Of a DNA stretch of 64,000 nt, positions 1 through 7,385 are shown piece by piece. The DNA comes from PALSA-612 sp963791225 (GTDB taxonomy: Bacteria; Actinomycetota; Thermoleophilia; Gaiellales; Gaiellaceae). Every line of letters begins with the position of its first letter. Position 1 is the stretch's first letter. The translations under genes and the position numbers were made by a program. The stretch is taken from positions 434,001-498,000 of the forward strand of contig CAWBRV010000008.1 in NCBI GenBank assembly GCA_963791225.1, read 5' to 3'. The notes beneath the pieces were generated by a model. That model saw only the letters and a list, made by a program, of their open reading frames with translations, was not told the origin of the DNA and ran no database searches.

Positions 1-309
1 GTGCTCGTCCGGCCTTCAGGCGCGCCGCAGACGTTCATGAAGATCGGCCCGCGCAACGCGATGGTCATCGCCGTGTGCTCGCTGGCCGTGTCCGCCGACC
101 GCGAGCGAGGCGAGCTCCGCGCCGCGTTCGGCTCGGCCGGACCCGTGCCCGCGCTCGTCCGCGCGCCGCTCGCCGACGCCGAGGGATTCCCGGCGCTCGT
201 CGCCTCGGCGGCGAGCCCGATCGACGACGTCCGCGGCACGGCCGCCTACCGCCGCCACGCCCTGCGCATCCTGGCCACGCGCGGCCTCGAACGGTGCCTC
301 GCGGCGTGA
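1..309 (+). CDS. Molybdoenzyme FAD-binding subunit, C-terminal part (5' truncated)
   Basis: Only the last ~100 residues are in the window; the gene runs off the left edge, so the GTG at position 1 is not a meaningful start. The segment KIGPRNAMVIAVCSLAV, then RAAFGSAGPVPAL and an AYRRHALRILATRGL tail match the C-terminal domain of CoxM/XdhB-type FAD subunits, which pass electrons from the molybdenum centre via the 2Fe-2S subunit to FAD. The next two genes are the matching 2Fe-2S and molybdopterin subunits, which makes the call secure at family level. The substrate is not visible from this piece; the adenine deaminase gene that follows suggests purines. Confidence 0.8.
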   Translation: MLVRPSGAPQTFMKIGPRNAMVIAVCSLAVSADRERGELRAAFGSAGPVPALVRAPLADAEGFPALVASAASPIDDVRGTAAYRRHALRILATRGLERCLAA

Positions 310-310
310 A

Positions 311-371
311 CGCTCTGTTGGCTTCCCCCGGGGCCTCCCGCGCTCTATTGATTTACCCCCGGGGCGTTCCG
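311..371 (+). repeat. Two-copy imperfect tandem repeat, ~30 bp
   Basis: Copy one (311-340) and copy two (341-371) both begin CGCTCTRTTG and share a CCCCCGGGG core; they differ by a few substitutions and one inserted base. They fill half of the 142-bp gap between two genes of the same molybdoenzyme operon, where an overlap would be expected. The rest of the gap (372-451) shows no gene or clear promoter. Confidence 0.6.
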
Positions 372-451
372 CCCTGGCCCCCCGGTTTTGAGGGTAGCGC
401 GGGAATCCGCACGCGTGGGAAACACGACTGTGACGAAAGCGTGACTTCTGG

Positions 452-910
452 ATGAGGATCGAGTTGACCGTCAACGGTGACCGGCGCGAGGCGGACGTCT
501 GGGCGGGCGAGAGCCTGCTCTTTGCGTTACGCGAGCGGCTCGGGCTGCCCGGGTCGAAGAACGCCTGCGAGCAGGGCGAGTGTGGTTCGTGCTCGGTGCT
601 GCTCGACGGGCAGCTCGTCTGCTCCTGCCTGGTCCTCGCGGCGCAAGCGGACGGGCACGACGTCGTGACCGTCGAAGGGCTCTCCGGCGACGAGGGCGAG
701 CTCCATCCGGTGCAGGACGCCTTCGTCCAGGCCGGAGCCGTCCAGTGCGGCTTCTGCACGCCGGGGCTCGTCGTCGCCGCGGCCGATCTGCTCAGCCGGA
801 GCGCGCGGCCCTCCGACGACGAGATCCGCGAGGCCCTCTCCGGCAATCTCTGCCGCTGCACGGGGTACCAGAAGATCCTCGAGGCCGTGAGGCTGGCGGC
901 CGGCCCGTGA
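452..910 (+). CDS. Xanthine dehydrogenase-type 2Fe-2S subunit
   Basis: A 152-residue electron-transfer subunit of the molybdenum hydroxylase family (CoxS/XdhC/small subunit). The N-terminal ferredoxin-like [2Fe-2S] domain carries CEQGECGSCSVLLDG and a further C near residue 56; the C-terminal helical [2Fe-2S] domain carries CGFCTPG and CRCTGYQKI, so all eight cluster cysteines are present. Length is typical. It would relay electrons from the Mo centre of the next gene's product to the FAD subunit encoded upstream. Its stop TGA overlaps the GTG of the next gene (GTGA), indicating translational coupling. Confidence 0.93.
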   Translation: MRIELTVNGDRREADVWAGESLLFALRERLGLPGSKNACEQGECGSCSVLLDGQLVCSCLVLAAQADGHDVVTVEGLSGDEGELHPVQDAFVQAGAVQCGFCTPGLVVAAADLLSRSARPSDDEIREALSGNLCRCTGYQKILEAVRLAAGP

Positions 911-3132
911 GCACCGCGGCGCGCAAGCTGGAGCTCGGCCGTGTCGGCGAGAGCGTCGCACGCGTCGACGGGATCCCGAAGACGACCGGCGAGTTCGCGT
1001 ACTCGAGCGACCTGGTGGCGGCGGGGATGCTCTGGGGGCACACGCTTCGCAGCCCGCACGCGCATGCGCGCATCCGCGCGATCGACATCACCCAGGCGGT
1101 GACGATGGCCGGCGTTCACGCGGTGCTCACGCACGAGGACGTGCCCGGCGACAGGCACTACGGGCTCGAGTTCCCGGATCAGCCGGTGCTCGCGATCGAC
1201 CGCGTGCGCTACTTCGGCGAGGCGGTCGCGCTCGTCGCCGCCGAGCATCCCGAGCAGGCCCGGCGGGCCGCGGCGGCGATCGTCGTCGACTACGAGCCGC
1301 TCGAGCTCGTGGTCGACCCCGAGCGCGCGACCGAGCAGGAGCCGCTCCATCCCGGCCGACCGACCGCCGGGCACGGCTACCTCGACGATCCGCGGCCGAA
1401 CGTGATCAGGTCGATGGTCGTCCGCCACGGGGATCCCGAGACGACAGGCGACGTCAGTGTCGAGGGCGTCTACGAGGTCGGGACACAGGATCAGGCGTTC
1501 CTCGGCCCGGAATCGGGGCTCGCCGTGCCGGACGGGGAGGGCGGCGTCGACATCTACGTCGCGACGCAGTGGCTCCACGTCGACCGCGACCAGGTCGCGC
1601 CGTGCCTCGGGCTCCAGCCGGAGCAGGTGCGCATCCACCTCGGCGGGGTCGGCGGGGCGTTCGGCGGCCGCGAGGACCTGTCGATGCAGATCCACGGCGC
1701 GCTGCTCGCGCTCCACACCGCCCGTCCCGTCAAGATCGTCTACACCCGCGAGGAGTCGTTCACCGGGCACGTGCACCGCCACCCGGCCCGGATCTGGGCC
1801 GAGCACCGCGCGACGCTCGACGGTCGGGTCGTGAACATCCGCATGCGGATCCTGCTCGACGGCGGCGCCTATGCATCCAGTTCAACGGCGGTGATCGCGA
1901 ACGCCTGTGCGTTCGCCTGCGGGCCGTACCGCGTCGACAACGCGCTGATCGAGGGCACGGTCGTCTACTCGAACAACCCGCCCTGCGGGGCGATGCGCGG
2001 CTTCGGCGCCGTGCAGACCTGCTTTGCCCACGAAGCGCAGATGGACAGGCTCGCCGTGGCGCTCGACATCGATCCCGTCGAGTTGCGGCTCCTGAACGCA
2101 CTCGAGCCGGGCGACGTGCTACCCACGGGCCAGACGATCACCGGCGCGTTCCCCGTCGCCGAGGTCATCCGCCGCGCCGCCGCGCTCGACCCGCCCGAGC
2201 CGGAGGAGCTCCCGCGCGATCCGATGCGGCTCCCCGGCGGCTCCGGCAACACGACGCACGGCCAAGGCGTCCGCCGCGGCACCGGCTTCGCGGCCGGCTT
2301 CAAGAACATCTGCTACTCGGAGGGGTTCGACGACTCGTGCGCTGCCCGTGTCCGACTCATCCCCGGCGCCGGCGGCGAGCTTCGTGCCGAGGTTCATTGC
2401 GCGGGAGCCGAGGTCGGGCAGGGTGTCTCGAACGTCGTGCTCCAGGTGGCGCGCACCGAGCTCGGCATCGACGACGTCGCGCTCGCGCCGGGCTCGACCG
2501 TCGGCGTCGGCTCCGCGGGCTCCGCGTCCGCGTCGCGCATGACGTGGGTGGCGGCCGGTGCCGTCCAGCTCGCGTGCCGGGCGGCGCTCGAGGAGCACCG
2601 GAGCACGGGCGGGGAGGTCGACGTCGAGCGCGTCTACCGGCACTCGCGGACCTGGCCGCTCGATCCGAAGACGGGTCAGATCACGGACGGCCCCTCGCAC
2701 GTCTCGTTCGCCTGCGCGGCGATGCGGGTGGTGGCGGAGGTGGACGTCGAGCTCGGCCTGACGCGGCTCGTCTGGATCGGGACGGCGCAGGACATCGGCA
2801 AAGCGCTCAACCCGCAGGCCGTCCACGGCCAGATCGAGGGCGGGACTGCGCAGGGGATCGGCCTCGCGCTGATGGAGGAGATCCAGACTCGCGACGGCCT
2901 GATCACGAACGCGAGCTTCACCGACTACCTGATCCCGACCTTCCTGGACGTGCCGCCGCTCGCAGCCGAGCTCGTCGAGGACCCGGAACCCGACGCGCCG
3001 TACGGGTTGAAGGGCGTGGGCGAGCCGCCGACGGTGGTCTCGACGGCGGCCGTGGTCTCCGCGCTGCGAGCGGCCACCGGGCGCGAGCTCGCCCGCGTGC
3101 CCGTCCGTCCGGACGACATCGTCGGCCTATGA
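907..3132 (+). CDS. Xanthine dehydrogenase-type molybdopterin-binding large subunit
   Basis: A 741-residue catalytic subunit of the xanthine dehydrogenase/CO dehydrogenase/aldehyde oxidase family. The N-terminal aldehyde-oxidase a/b hammerhead domain starts with GRVGESVARVDGIPKTTGEF and is followed by the molybdopterin-binding domain, with GGVGGAFGGRED near residue 245, RGFGAVQ near residue 363, and the late GLKGVGEPPTV segment with the conserved glutamate expected to act as active-site base. The GTG at 907 is chosen because it overlaps the preceding stop and gives the family N-terminus; a longer in-frame extension to 580 is an artefact of high GC. Substrate is inferred to be a purine (hypoxanthine/xanthine) from the adjacent adenine deaminase gene. 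Confidence 0.92.
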   Translation: MSTAARKLELGRVGESVARVDGIPKTTGEFAYSSDLVAAGMLWGHTLRSPHAHARIRAIDITQAVTMAGVHAVLTHEDVPGDRHYGLEFPDQPVLAIDRVRYFGEAVALVAAEHPEQARRAAAAIVVDYEPLELVVDPERATEQEPLHPGRPTAGHGYLDDPRPNVIRSMVVRHGDPETTGDVSVEGVYEVGTQDQAFLGPESGLAVPDGEGGVDIYVATQWLHVDRDQVAPCLGLQPEQVRIHLGGVGGAFGGREDLSMQIHGALLALHTARPVKIVYTREESFTGHVHRHPARIWAEHRATLDGRVVNIRMRILLDGGAYASSSTAVIANACAFACGPYRVDNALIEGTVVYSNNPPCGAMRGFGAVQTCFAHEAQMDRLAVALDIDPVELRLLNALEPGDVLPTGQTITGAFPVAEVIRRAAALDPPEPEELPRDPMRLPGGSGNTTHGQGVRRGTGFAAGFKNICYSEGFDDSCAARVRLIPGAGGELRAEVHCAGAEVGQGVSNVVLQVARTELGIDDVALAPGSTVGVGSAGSASASRMTWVAAGAVQLACRAALEEHRSTGGEVDVERVYRHSRTWPLDPKTGQITDGPSHVSFACAAMRVVAEVDVELGLTRLVWIGTAQDIGKALNPQAVHGQIEGGTAQGIGLALMEEIQTRDGLITNASFTDYLIPTFLDVPPLAAELVEDPEPDAPYGLKGVGEPPTVVSTAAVVSALRAATGRELARVPVRPDDIVGL

Positions 3133-4820
3133 GCCTCGCGCGCCGGATCGCAGTGGCTCGTGGCGACGAGCCCGCCGACCTCGTCGTCCGGGGCGGTCGC
3201 GTCCTGTCGGTGTTCACGCGCGAGTGGCTCGACGCCGACGTCGCGATTTGCGACGGCTATGTCGCCGGACTGGGCGAGTACGACGGGCGGGAGGTGCTGG
3301 ACGCGTCGGGCCGGTACGTCGTGCCGGGGTTCATCGACGCGCACATGCACCTCGAGTCGACCAAGCTCCTCATCGACGAGTTCGCGCGGCTCGTCCTGCC
3401 GCTCGGCACGACTGCCGTCGTCGCCGATCCGCACGAGATCGCGAACGTGCTCGGGACGGACGGCGTCCACTGGCTGCTCGACGTCTGCGCGGGATTGCCG
3501 CTCGACGTCTGGTTCATGGCCTCCTCGTGCGTGCCCGCGTCCGCATTCGAGTCGCCGCGTCGCCCGTTGACGCCCGGCGACCTCCAGGGCCTGCTTCGCC
3601 GGCGGCGCGTGCTCGGGCTCGCCGAGATGATGAACTTCCCCGGCGTCGTCTCGGGAGACGAGGCCGAGCTGGCCAAGCTCGAGCTCGACGGTGCGGAGCA
3701 CGTCGACGGCCACGCCCCGGGCGTCCTCGGCAAGCACCTGCAGGCGTACGCGGCCGCCGGCATCCGTTCCGACCACGAGGCGTACACGCTCGAGGAGGGC
3801 CGGGAGCGGCTGCGGGCCGGCATGTGGGTGCTGATCCGCGAGGCATCGGTCGCGCGGAACCTGCGCGCGCTCGCCCCACTCGTGGCCGAATTCGGGCCGC
3901 ACCGGCTCGCGTTCTGCACCGACGACCGCGAGCCCGAGCACGTCGCCGAGGAAGGGCACGTGAACTCGATCGTCCGCGACGCGGTCGCGCTCGGCGTGTC
4001 TCCCGAGGACGCGCTGGTGATGGCCACGCTCAACCCGGCCACGTGGCACCGCCTCGACCACCTCGGCGCGATCGCACCCAGCTACCAGGCCGATCTGCTC
4101 CTGCTGCCCGATCTCGAGCGGTTCGTCCCGGAGCTCGTGCTGAAGGCGGGACGGCCGGTGGCCGAGATCCCGAGGCCGGTCGTGCCCGACTGGGTCAAGC
4201 GCTCGGTGCGGGTCGCGCCGGTCGGCTCGAACGACTTCCATGTGCCCTGGCCCGGCGGCAAGGCGCGCGTGATCGGGCTCGTCCCAGGCCAGATCGTCAC
4301 CGACTCGCTCGTCGAGGACATGACCGTGGAGAACGGCTTTGCGGTCGCCGACCCCGAGCGCGACCTGGCCAAGGTCGCCGTCGTCGAGCGCCACCACGGC
4401 ACCGGCCGGATCGGGCTCGGCTTCGTCCGCGGGTTCGGCCTCCGGCGGGGAGCCTTCGCGTCCACAGTCGCCCACGACGCACACAACATCGTCGTCGTCG
4501 GTGTCGACGACGGCGACATGGCACGTGCCGTCGGGCGGCTCGGCGAGCTCGGGGGCGGGCTCGTCGTCGTCGAGAGCCGCGGCGTGCGCGCCGAGCTGCC
4601 GCTGCCCGTCGCCGGTCTCCTGTCCGAGGCCCCGGCCGCCGAGGTCGCCGAGCAGTCACGCGAGTGTGTTCGCGCGCTCGCGGAGCTCGGCTGCACGGTC
4701 GAGGCGCCGTTCCAGGCACTCGCGTTCCTCGCGCTCTCCGTGATCCCGAGCCTGAAGCTGACCGACCGGGGGCTCGTGGACGTGGACGAGTTCCGCCTCG
4801 TCCCGCTCGCCGCGGACTAG
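3129..4820 (+). CDS. ade: Adenine deaminase
   Basis: A 563-residue amidohydrolase converting adenine to hypoxanthine and ammonia. Visible family marks: GFIDAHMHLESTKL near residue 65 (first metal-binding His pair), VADPHEIANVLG, the diagnostic LAEMMNFPGV, HAPG, SDHEAY and FCTDDREPEH (metal-binding Asp). The C-terminal ~200-residue adenine deaminase domain is complete. ATG at 3129 overlaps the upstream TGA (ATGA), so it is the last gene of the molybdoenzyme operon. Together with a purine-oxidising dehydrogenase this would take adenine to hypoxanthine, xanthine and urate; that pathway reading is inference. Confidence 0.93.
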   Translation: MSLARRIAVARGDEPADLVVRGGRVLSVFTREWLDADVAICDGYVAGLGEYDGREVLDASGRYVVPGFIDAHMHLESTKLLIDEFARLVLPLGTTAVVADPHEIANVLGTDGVHWLLDVCAGLPLDVWFMASSCVPASAFESPRRPLTPGDLQGLLRRRRVLGLAEMMNFPGVVSGDEAELAKLELDGAEHVDGHAPGVLGKHLQAYAAAGIRSDHEAYTLEEGRERLRAGMWVLIREASVARNLRALAPLVAEFGPHRLAFCTDDREPEHVAEEGHVNSIVRDAVALGVSPEDALVMATLNPATWHRLDHLGAIAPSYQADLLLLPDLERFVPELVLKAGRPVAEIPRPVVPDWVKRSVRVAPVGSNDFHVPWPGGKARVIGLVPGQIVTDSLVEDMTVENGFAVADPERDLAKVAVVERHHGTGRIGLGFVRGFGLRRGAFASTVAHDAHNIVVVGVDDGDMARAVGRLGELGGGLVVVESRGVRAELPLPVAGLLSEAPAAEVAEQSRECVRALAELGCTVEAPFQALAFLALSVIPSLKLTDRGLVDVDEFRLVPLAAD

Positions 4821-4828
4821 CCGGTCGC

Positions 4829-5278
4829 CTAGCGCCGGAGCGTGAGCGCGGCGCCGGCGGCGAGCAACAGGATGCCGAGCACGCGTGGCCAGTTGAGCGG
4901 AATGCTCTTCTGCCCGAGCAGCCCATAGCGGTCGATCAGAGCCGCCATTGCGAGGTTGCCGGTGATCACGAGCGCGATCGTCGCCGCCACCCCGATCCGC
5001 GGCGGCCCGACCGTGATCGCGAGGATGATGAAGGCGCTCAACATGCCTCCGGTCCAGAGCCAGAGCGGCTGGCGGGCGGCGGCGCCGATCCCGCTGACGC
5101 TTCGGCTCACGACCAGGAGTGCCGTGACGCCGATGGCGGCGGAGATCATCGTCGAGAAGGCGACTGCGCCGAAGATGCCGACGCGATCGCCGAGCTTGCC
5201 CATGACGGCGGCCTGCACGGAGCCACCGAGACCGGCGGCGAGAGAGAGCGTGACCGCGAGGGCGCTCCCGGCGGACAT
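4829..5278 (-). CDS. DMT-superfamily small transporter (DUF606/YdcZ type)
   Basis: A 149-residue, almost wholly hydrophobic protein with about five membrane helices, starting MSAGSALAVTLSLAAGLGGS and containing the GGMLSAFIILAITVGPPRIG and LVITGNLAMAALIDRYGLLG segments typical of the DUF606/YdcZ branch of the drug/metabolite transporter superfamily. Substrate unknown. It is convergent with ade (8 bp apart) and divergent from the crotonase gene at 5301, from which it is separated by only 22 bp containing two back-to-back -10 hexamers. Confidence 0.8.
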   Translation of the reverse strand: MSAGSALAVTLSLAAGLGGSVQAAVMGKLGDRVGIFGAVAFSTMISAAIGVTALLVVSRSVSGIGAAARQPLWLWTGGMLSAFIILAITVGPPRIGVAATIALVITGNLAMAALIDRYGLLGQKSIPLNWPRVLGILLLAAGAALTLRR

Positions 5279-5284
5279 CGGCCA

Positions 5285-5290
5285 ACCTTA
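5285..5290 (-). promoter_or_regulatory. -10 hexamer TAAGGT, leaderless-type, for the DUF606 gene
   Basis: TAAGGT on the minus strand ends 6 nt before the ATG at 5278. It overlaps the plus-strand hexamer TAAGCT by two bases at a central TTAA, so the two divergent genes share one promoter core. Confidence 0.6.
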
Positions 5291-5294
5291 AGCT
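5289..5294 (+). promoter_or_regulatory. -10 hexamer TAAGCT, leaderless-type, for the crotonase at 5301
   Basis: TAAGCT lies 6 nt before the GTG start with no Shine-Dalgarno sequence in between. Confidence 0.6.
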
Positions 5295-5300
5295 TCCTTC

Positions 5301-6119
5301 GTGACGGAGCCCTCGGCCCCCAACCCGCGCACGCCGGAAGAACTCGGCTTCGAGCGCATCGTCTACGAAAAGACCCCGCCGCGGGCGACGATCACGCTCG
5401 ACCGGCCGGAGCGGCTGAACGCGTTCGACTTCCGGATGCTGCGCGAGCTGGCCAGGGCGGCCGAGGACGCGTCCTGGGACGACGACATCCGCGTCGTCGT
5501 CGTCACCGGCGCCGGACGGGCATTCTGCGTCGGCGCCGACCTCAAGGAATGGCAGGCCGACTACCTCGGCAACCCCTCGGCCTACTGGAAGTGGTTCGGC
5601 GCCTTCAAGGACATGCACGACAAGCTGCGTGAGATCGGCAAGCCGACGCTGGCACGGATCAACGGCATCTGCGTCGGCGGGGGCAACGAGCTGCAGATGG
5701 CCTGTGACCTGGCGGTGATGGTCGACGACGCCTACATCCGCCACGTCGGGCTCGAGCATGGCTCGGTGCCGGCCGGCGGCGCCACGCAGTGGCTGCCGGT
5801 GATGGTCGGCGAGCGGCGTGCCCGGGAGATCGTGATGCTCTGCGAGGAGATCCCTGCTGCGAAGGCCGCCGAATGGGGGCTCGTAAACCGCGTCGTTCCG
5901 GCCGCGGAGCTGGACGCGACCGTGGACGAGCTGGTCGCCAAGCTCGCCGCGAAGCTCCCGCAGACGACGCGCTACGCGAAGCAGCAGCTCAACTTCTGGC
6001 GCGACCTCGCCTGGCACGAGACGGTCAACCACGCGCGCGACTGGCTCGCGCTGTCGATGCTGGGCGACGAGGCGCAGAGCGCGGTCACGAGCTTTGTCGA
6101 CAGGAAGCGCGATGGCTGA
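5301..6119 (+). CDS. Enoyl-CoA hydratase/isomerase family protein (crotonase 1)
   Basis: A 272-residue crotonase-fold protein. The CoA-binding/oxyanion segments are visible: GAGRAFCVGADLKEW and NGICVGGGNELQMACDLAV, which carries the first catalytic Glu position (NELQ). The second position falls in LEHGSVPAGGATQWLP, which also has a Glu, so hydratase activity is plausible. An aromatic-rich insert (WQADYLGNPSAYWKWFG) is unusual compared with housekeeping crotonases and suggests a bulkier acyl group. It overlaps the next crotonase gene by 8 bp, so the two are co-translated and probably act in one acyl-CoA pathway. Exact substrate cannot be read from sequence. Confidence 0.87.
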   Translation: MTEPSAPNPRTPEELGFERIVYEKTPPRATITLDRPERLNAFDFRMLRELARAAEDASWDDDIRVVVVTGAGRAFCVGADLKEWQADYLGNPSAYWKWFGAFKDMHDKLREIGKPTLARINGICVGGGNELQMACDLAVMVDDAYIRHVGLEHGSVPAGGATQWLPVMVGERRAREIVMLCEEIPAAKAAEWGLVNRVVPAAELDATVDELVAKLAAKLPQTTRYAKQQLNFWRDLAWHETVNHARDWLALSMLGDEAQSAVTSFVDRKRDG

Positions 6120-6897
6120 GGCCCAGCGGCTCGTCCTCGTCGAGCGCGAGCCCGAGCGTGGGATCGCGACTGCGGCGCTCAACCGGCCTGAGCGGTTGAA
6201 CGCGCTCAGCGAGCCGCTGGTGGCCGAGCTGGTCGGCGTCCTGCGCGAGCTCGACGACGACGAGGCTGTCCGCTGCATCGTGCTCACCGGCTCGGAGAAG
6301 GCCTTCGCCGCCGGCGCGGACATCGGCGAGCTCGCGAACGCGTCCGCGATCGACATGCTCGAGGCGAGACGGCAGGACCGCTGGGAGGAGCTCCGCGCCG
6401 TCCGGACGCCGGTCGTCGCCGCCGTGTCCGGCTACTGCCTCGGCGGCGGCTGCGAGCTCGCGATGTGCTGCGACCTGATCGTCGCCTCCGAGACGGCGCA
6501 GTTCGGACAGCCGGAGACCGCCCTCGGGCTCCTGCCCGGTGCCGGCGGCACGCAGCGGCTCACGCACGCGGTCGGCAAATCGCTGGCGATGGACGTGATC
6601 CTCTCCGGCCGTCGTCTCACGGCACACGAGGCGCTCGCCGCCGGCCTCGCGGCGCGCGTCGTCCCGGCCGAGACCTGGCTCGAGGACGCGAAGGCGCTCG
6701 CGGCCGAGATCGCCGCCCGCGGCCCGATCGCAAACCGGCTCGCCAAGGAGGCCGTCAATCGCGCGCACGAGGGGCCGCTGTCGCTCGGGCTCGACTACGA
6801 GCGTCGGCTCCTCTGCCTCGCGCTCGCTTCCGAGGACGCGAAGGAGGGCCTGAACGCGTTCCTCGAGAAGCGCCCGCCCGCGTTCGAGGGCCGCTGA
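6112..6897 (+). CDS. Enoyl-CoA hydratase (crotonase 2)
   Basis: A 261-residue enoyl-CoA hydratase adding water to 2,3-enoyl-CoA. GSEKAFAAGADIGEL forms the oxyanion-hole region, GYCLGGGCELAMCCDLIVA holds the first catalytic Glu and GQPETALGLLPGAGGTQRL the second, both in canonical context, so this one looks like a standard hydratase (PaaF/EchA8 type). The ATG at 6112 is preferred over an upstream TTG at 6094 because it matches family length and sits 8 bp inside the end of the upstream gene. Confidence 0.9.
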   Translation: MAEAQRLVLVEREPERGIATAALNRPERLNALSEPLVAELVGVLRELDDDEAVRCIVLTGSEKAFAAGADIGELANASAIDMLEARRQDRWEELRAVRTPVVAAVSGYCLGGGCELAMCCDLIVASETAQFGQPETALGLLPGAGGTQRLTHAVGKSLAMDVILSGRRLTAHEALAAGLAARVVPAETWLEDAKALAAEIAARGPIANRLAKEAVNRAHEGPLSLGLDYERRLLCLALASEDAKEGLNAFLEKRPPAFEGR

Positions 6898-6935
6898 TTC
6901 CGCACCGTCAGACGGGGTAGGGGAGAATTGAGGAC

Positions 6936-7385
6936 ATGAGCGGACAGAACTCGTCGATGGTGGGCCGCGTGCTCGTCGCGACCGACCGGTCGGAGACGGC
7001 CGAGGTGGCGGTGCGCTTCGCGACCGAGATGGCGAATCGGTTCGGCGCCGACCTCGTCCTCGTGCAGGTCGTAGTCCCGCCCGCGACGACCAGCGTGGCG
7101 ATGGTCGAGGACCTCGTGCGCCACGCGCGCGACCTCGCGGGCGACCGCGGCTTCGGCACCGTCGTCGTCGGGGACGACCCGGCGAAGGCGATCATCGACG
7201 CCGCCGAGACCGAGGACGTCGACGTGGTCATCGTCGGCAATGTCGGCATGAGCGGTCGCAAGGAGTTCCTGCTCGGCAACGTCCCGAACCGCGTCTCGCA
7301 CGGGACGCGGCGCACGGTCGTGATCGTCAACACGATGCAGCGAGTCGAGGAGCAGGCGCAGAAGAAGCGCCGGTTCTTCCGGTGA
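6936..7385 (+). CDS. Universal stress protein family (UspA-like)
   Basis: A 149-residue single UspA domain. It starts with the b1 strand VGRVLVATDRSETAEVAVRF and ends with GNVGMSGRKEFLLGNVPNRV, matching the G-x2-G-x9-G-(S/N) ATP-binding loop of nucleotide-binding Usp proteins. A GAGGA tract precedes the ATG. Four-base overlap (GTGA) with the kinase gene that follows suggests that the two are expressed together; the role of that pairing is not known to me. Confidence 0.9.
   Translation: MSGQNSSMVGRVLVATDRSETAEVAVRFATEMANRFGADLVLVQVVVPPATTSVAMVEDLVRHARDLAGDRGFGTVVVGDDPAKAIIDAAETEDVDVVIVGNVGMSGRKEFLLGNVPNRVSHGTRRTVVIVNTMQRVEEQAQKKRRFFR

Noticed and set aside
580..906. N-terminal extension of the molybdopterin subunit
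   Set aside because: Arg-rich shadow of the 2Fe-2S gene in another frame; the GTG at 907 overlaps the preceding stop and gives the true family N-terminus.
16..1806. 596-codon open frame on the minus strand opposite the molybdoenzyme genes
   Set aside because: Arg/Asp/Val-rich antisense composition with no motifs; the plus strand has unmistakable family motifs. Long antisense frames are expected at this GC content and recur throughout the window.
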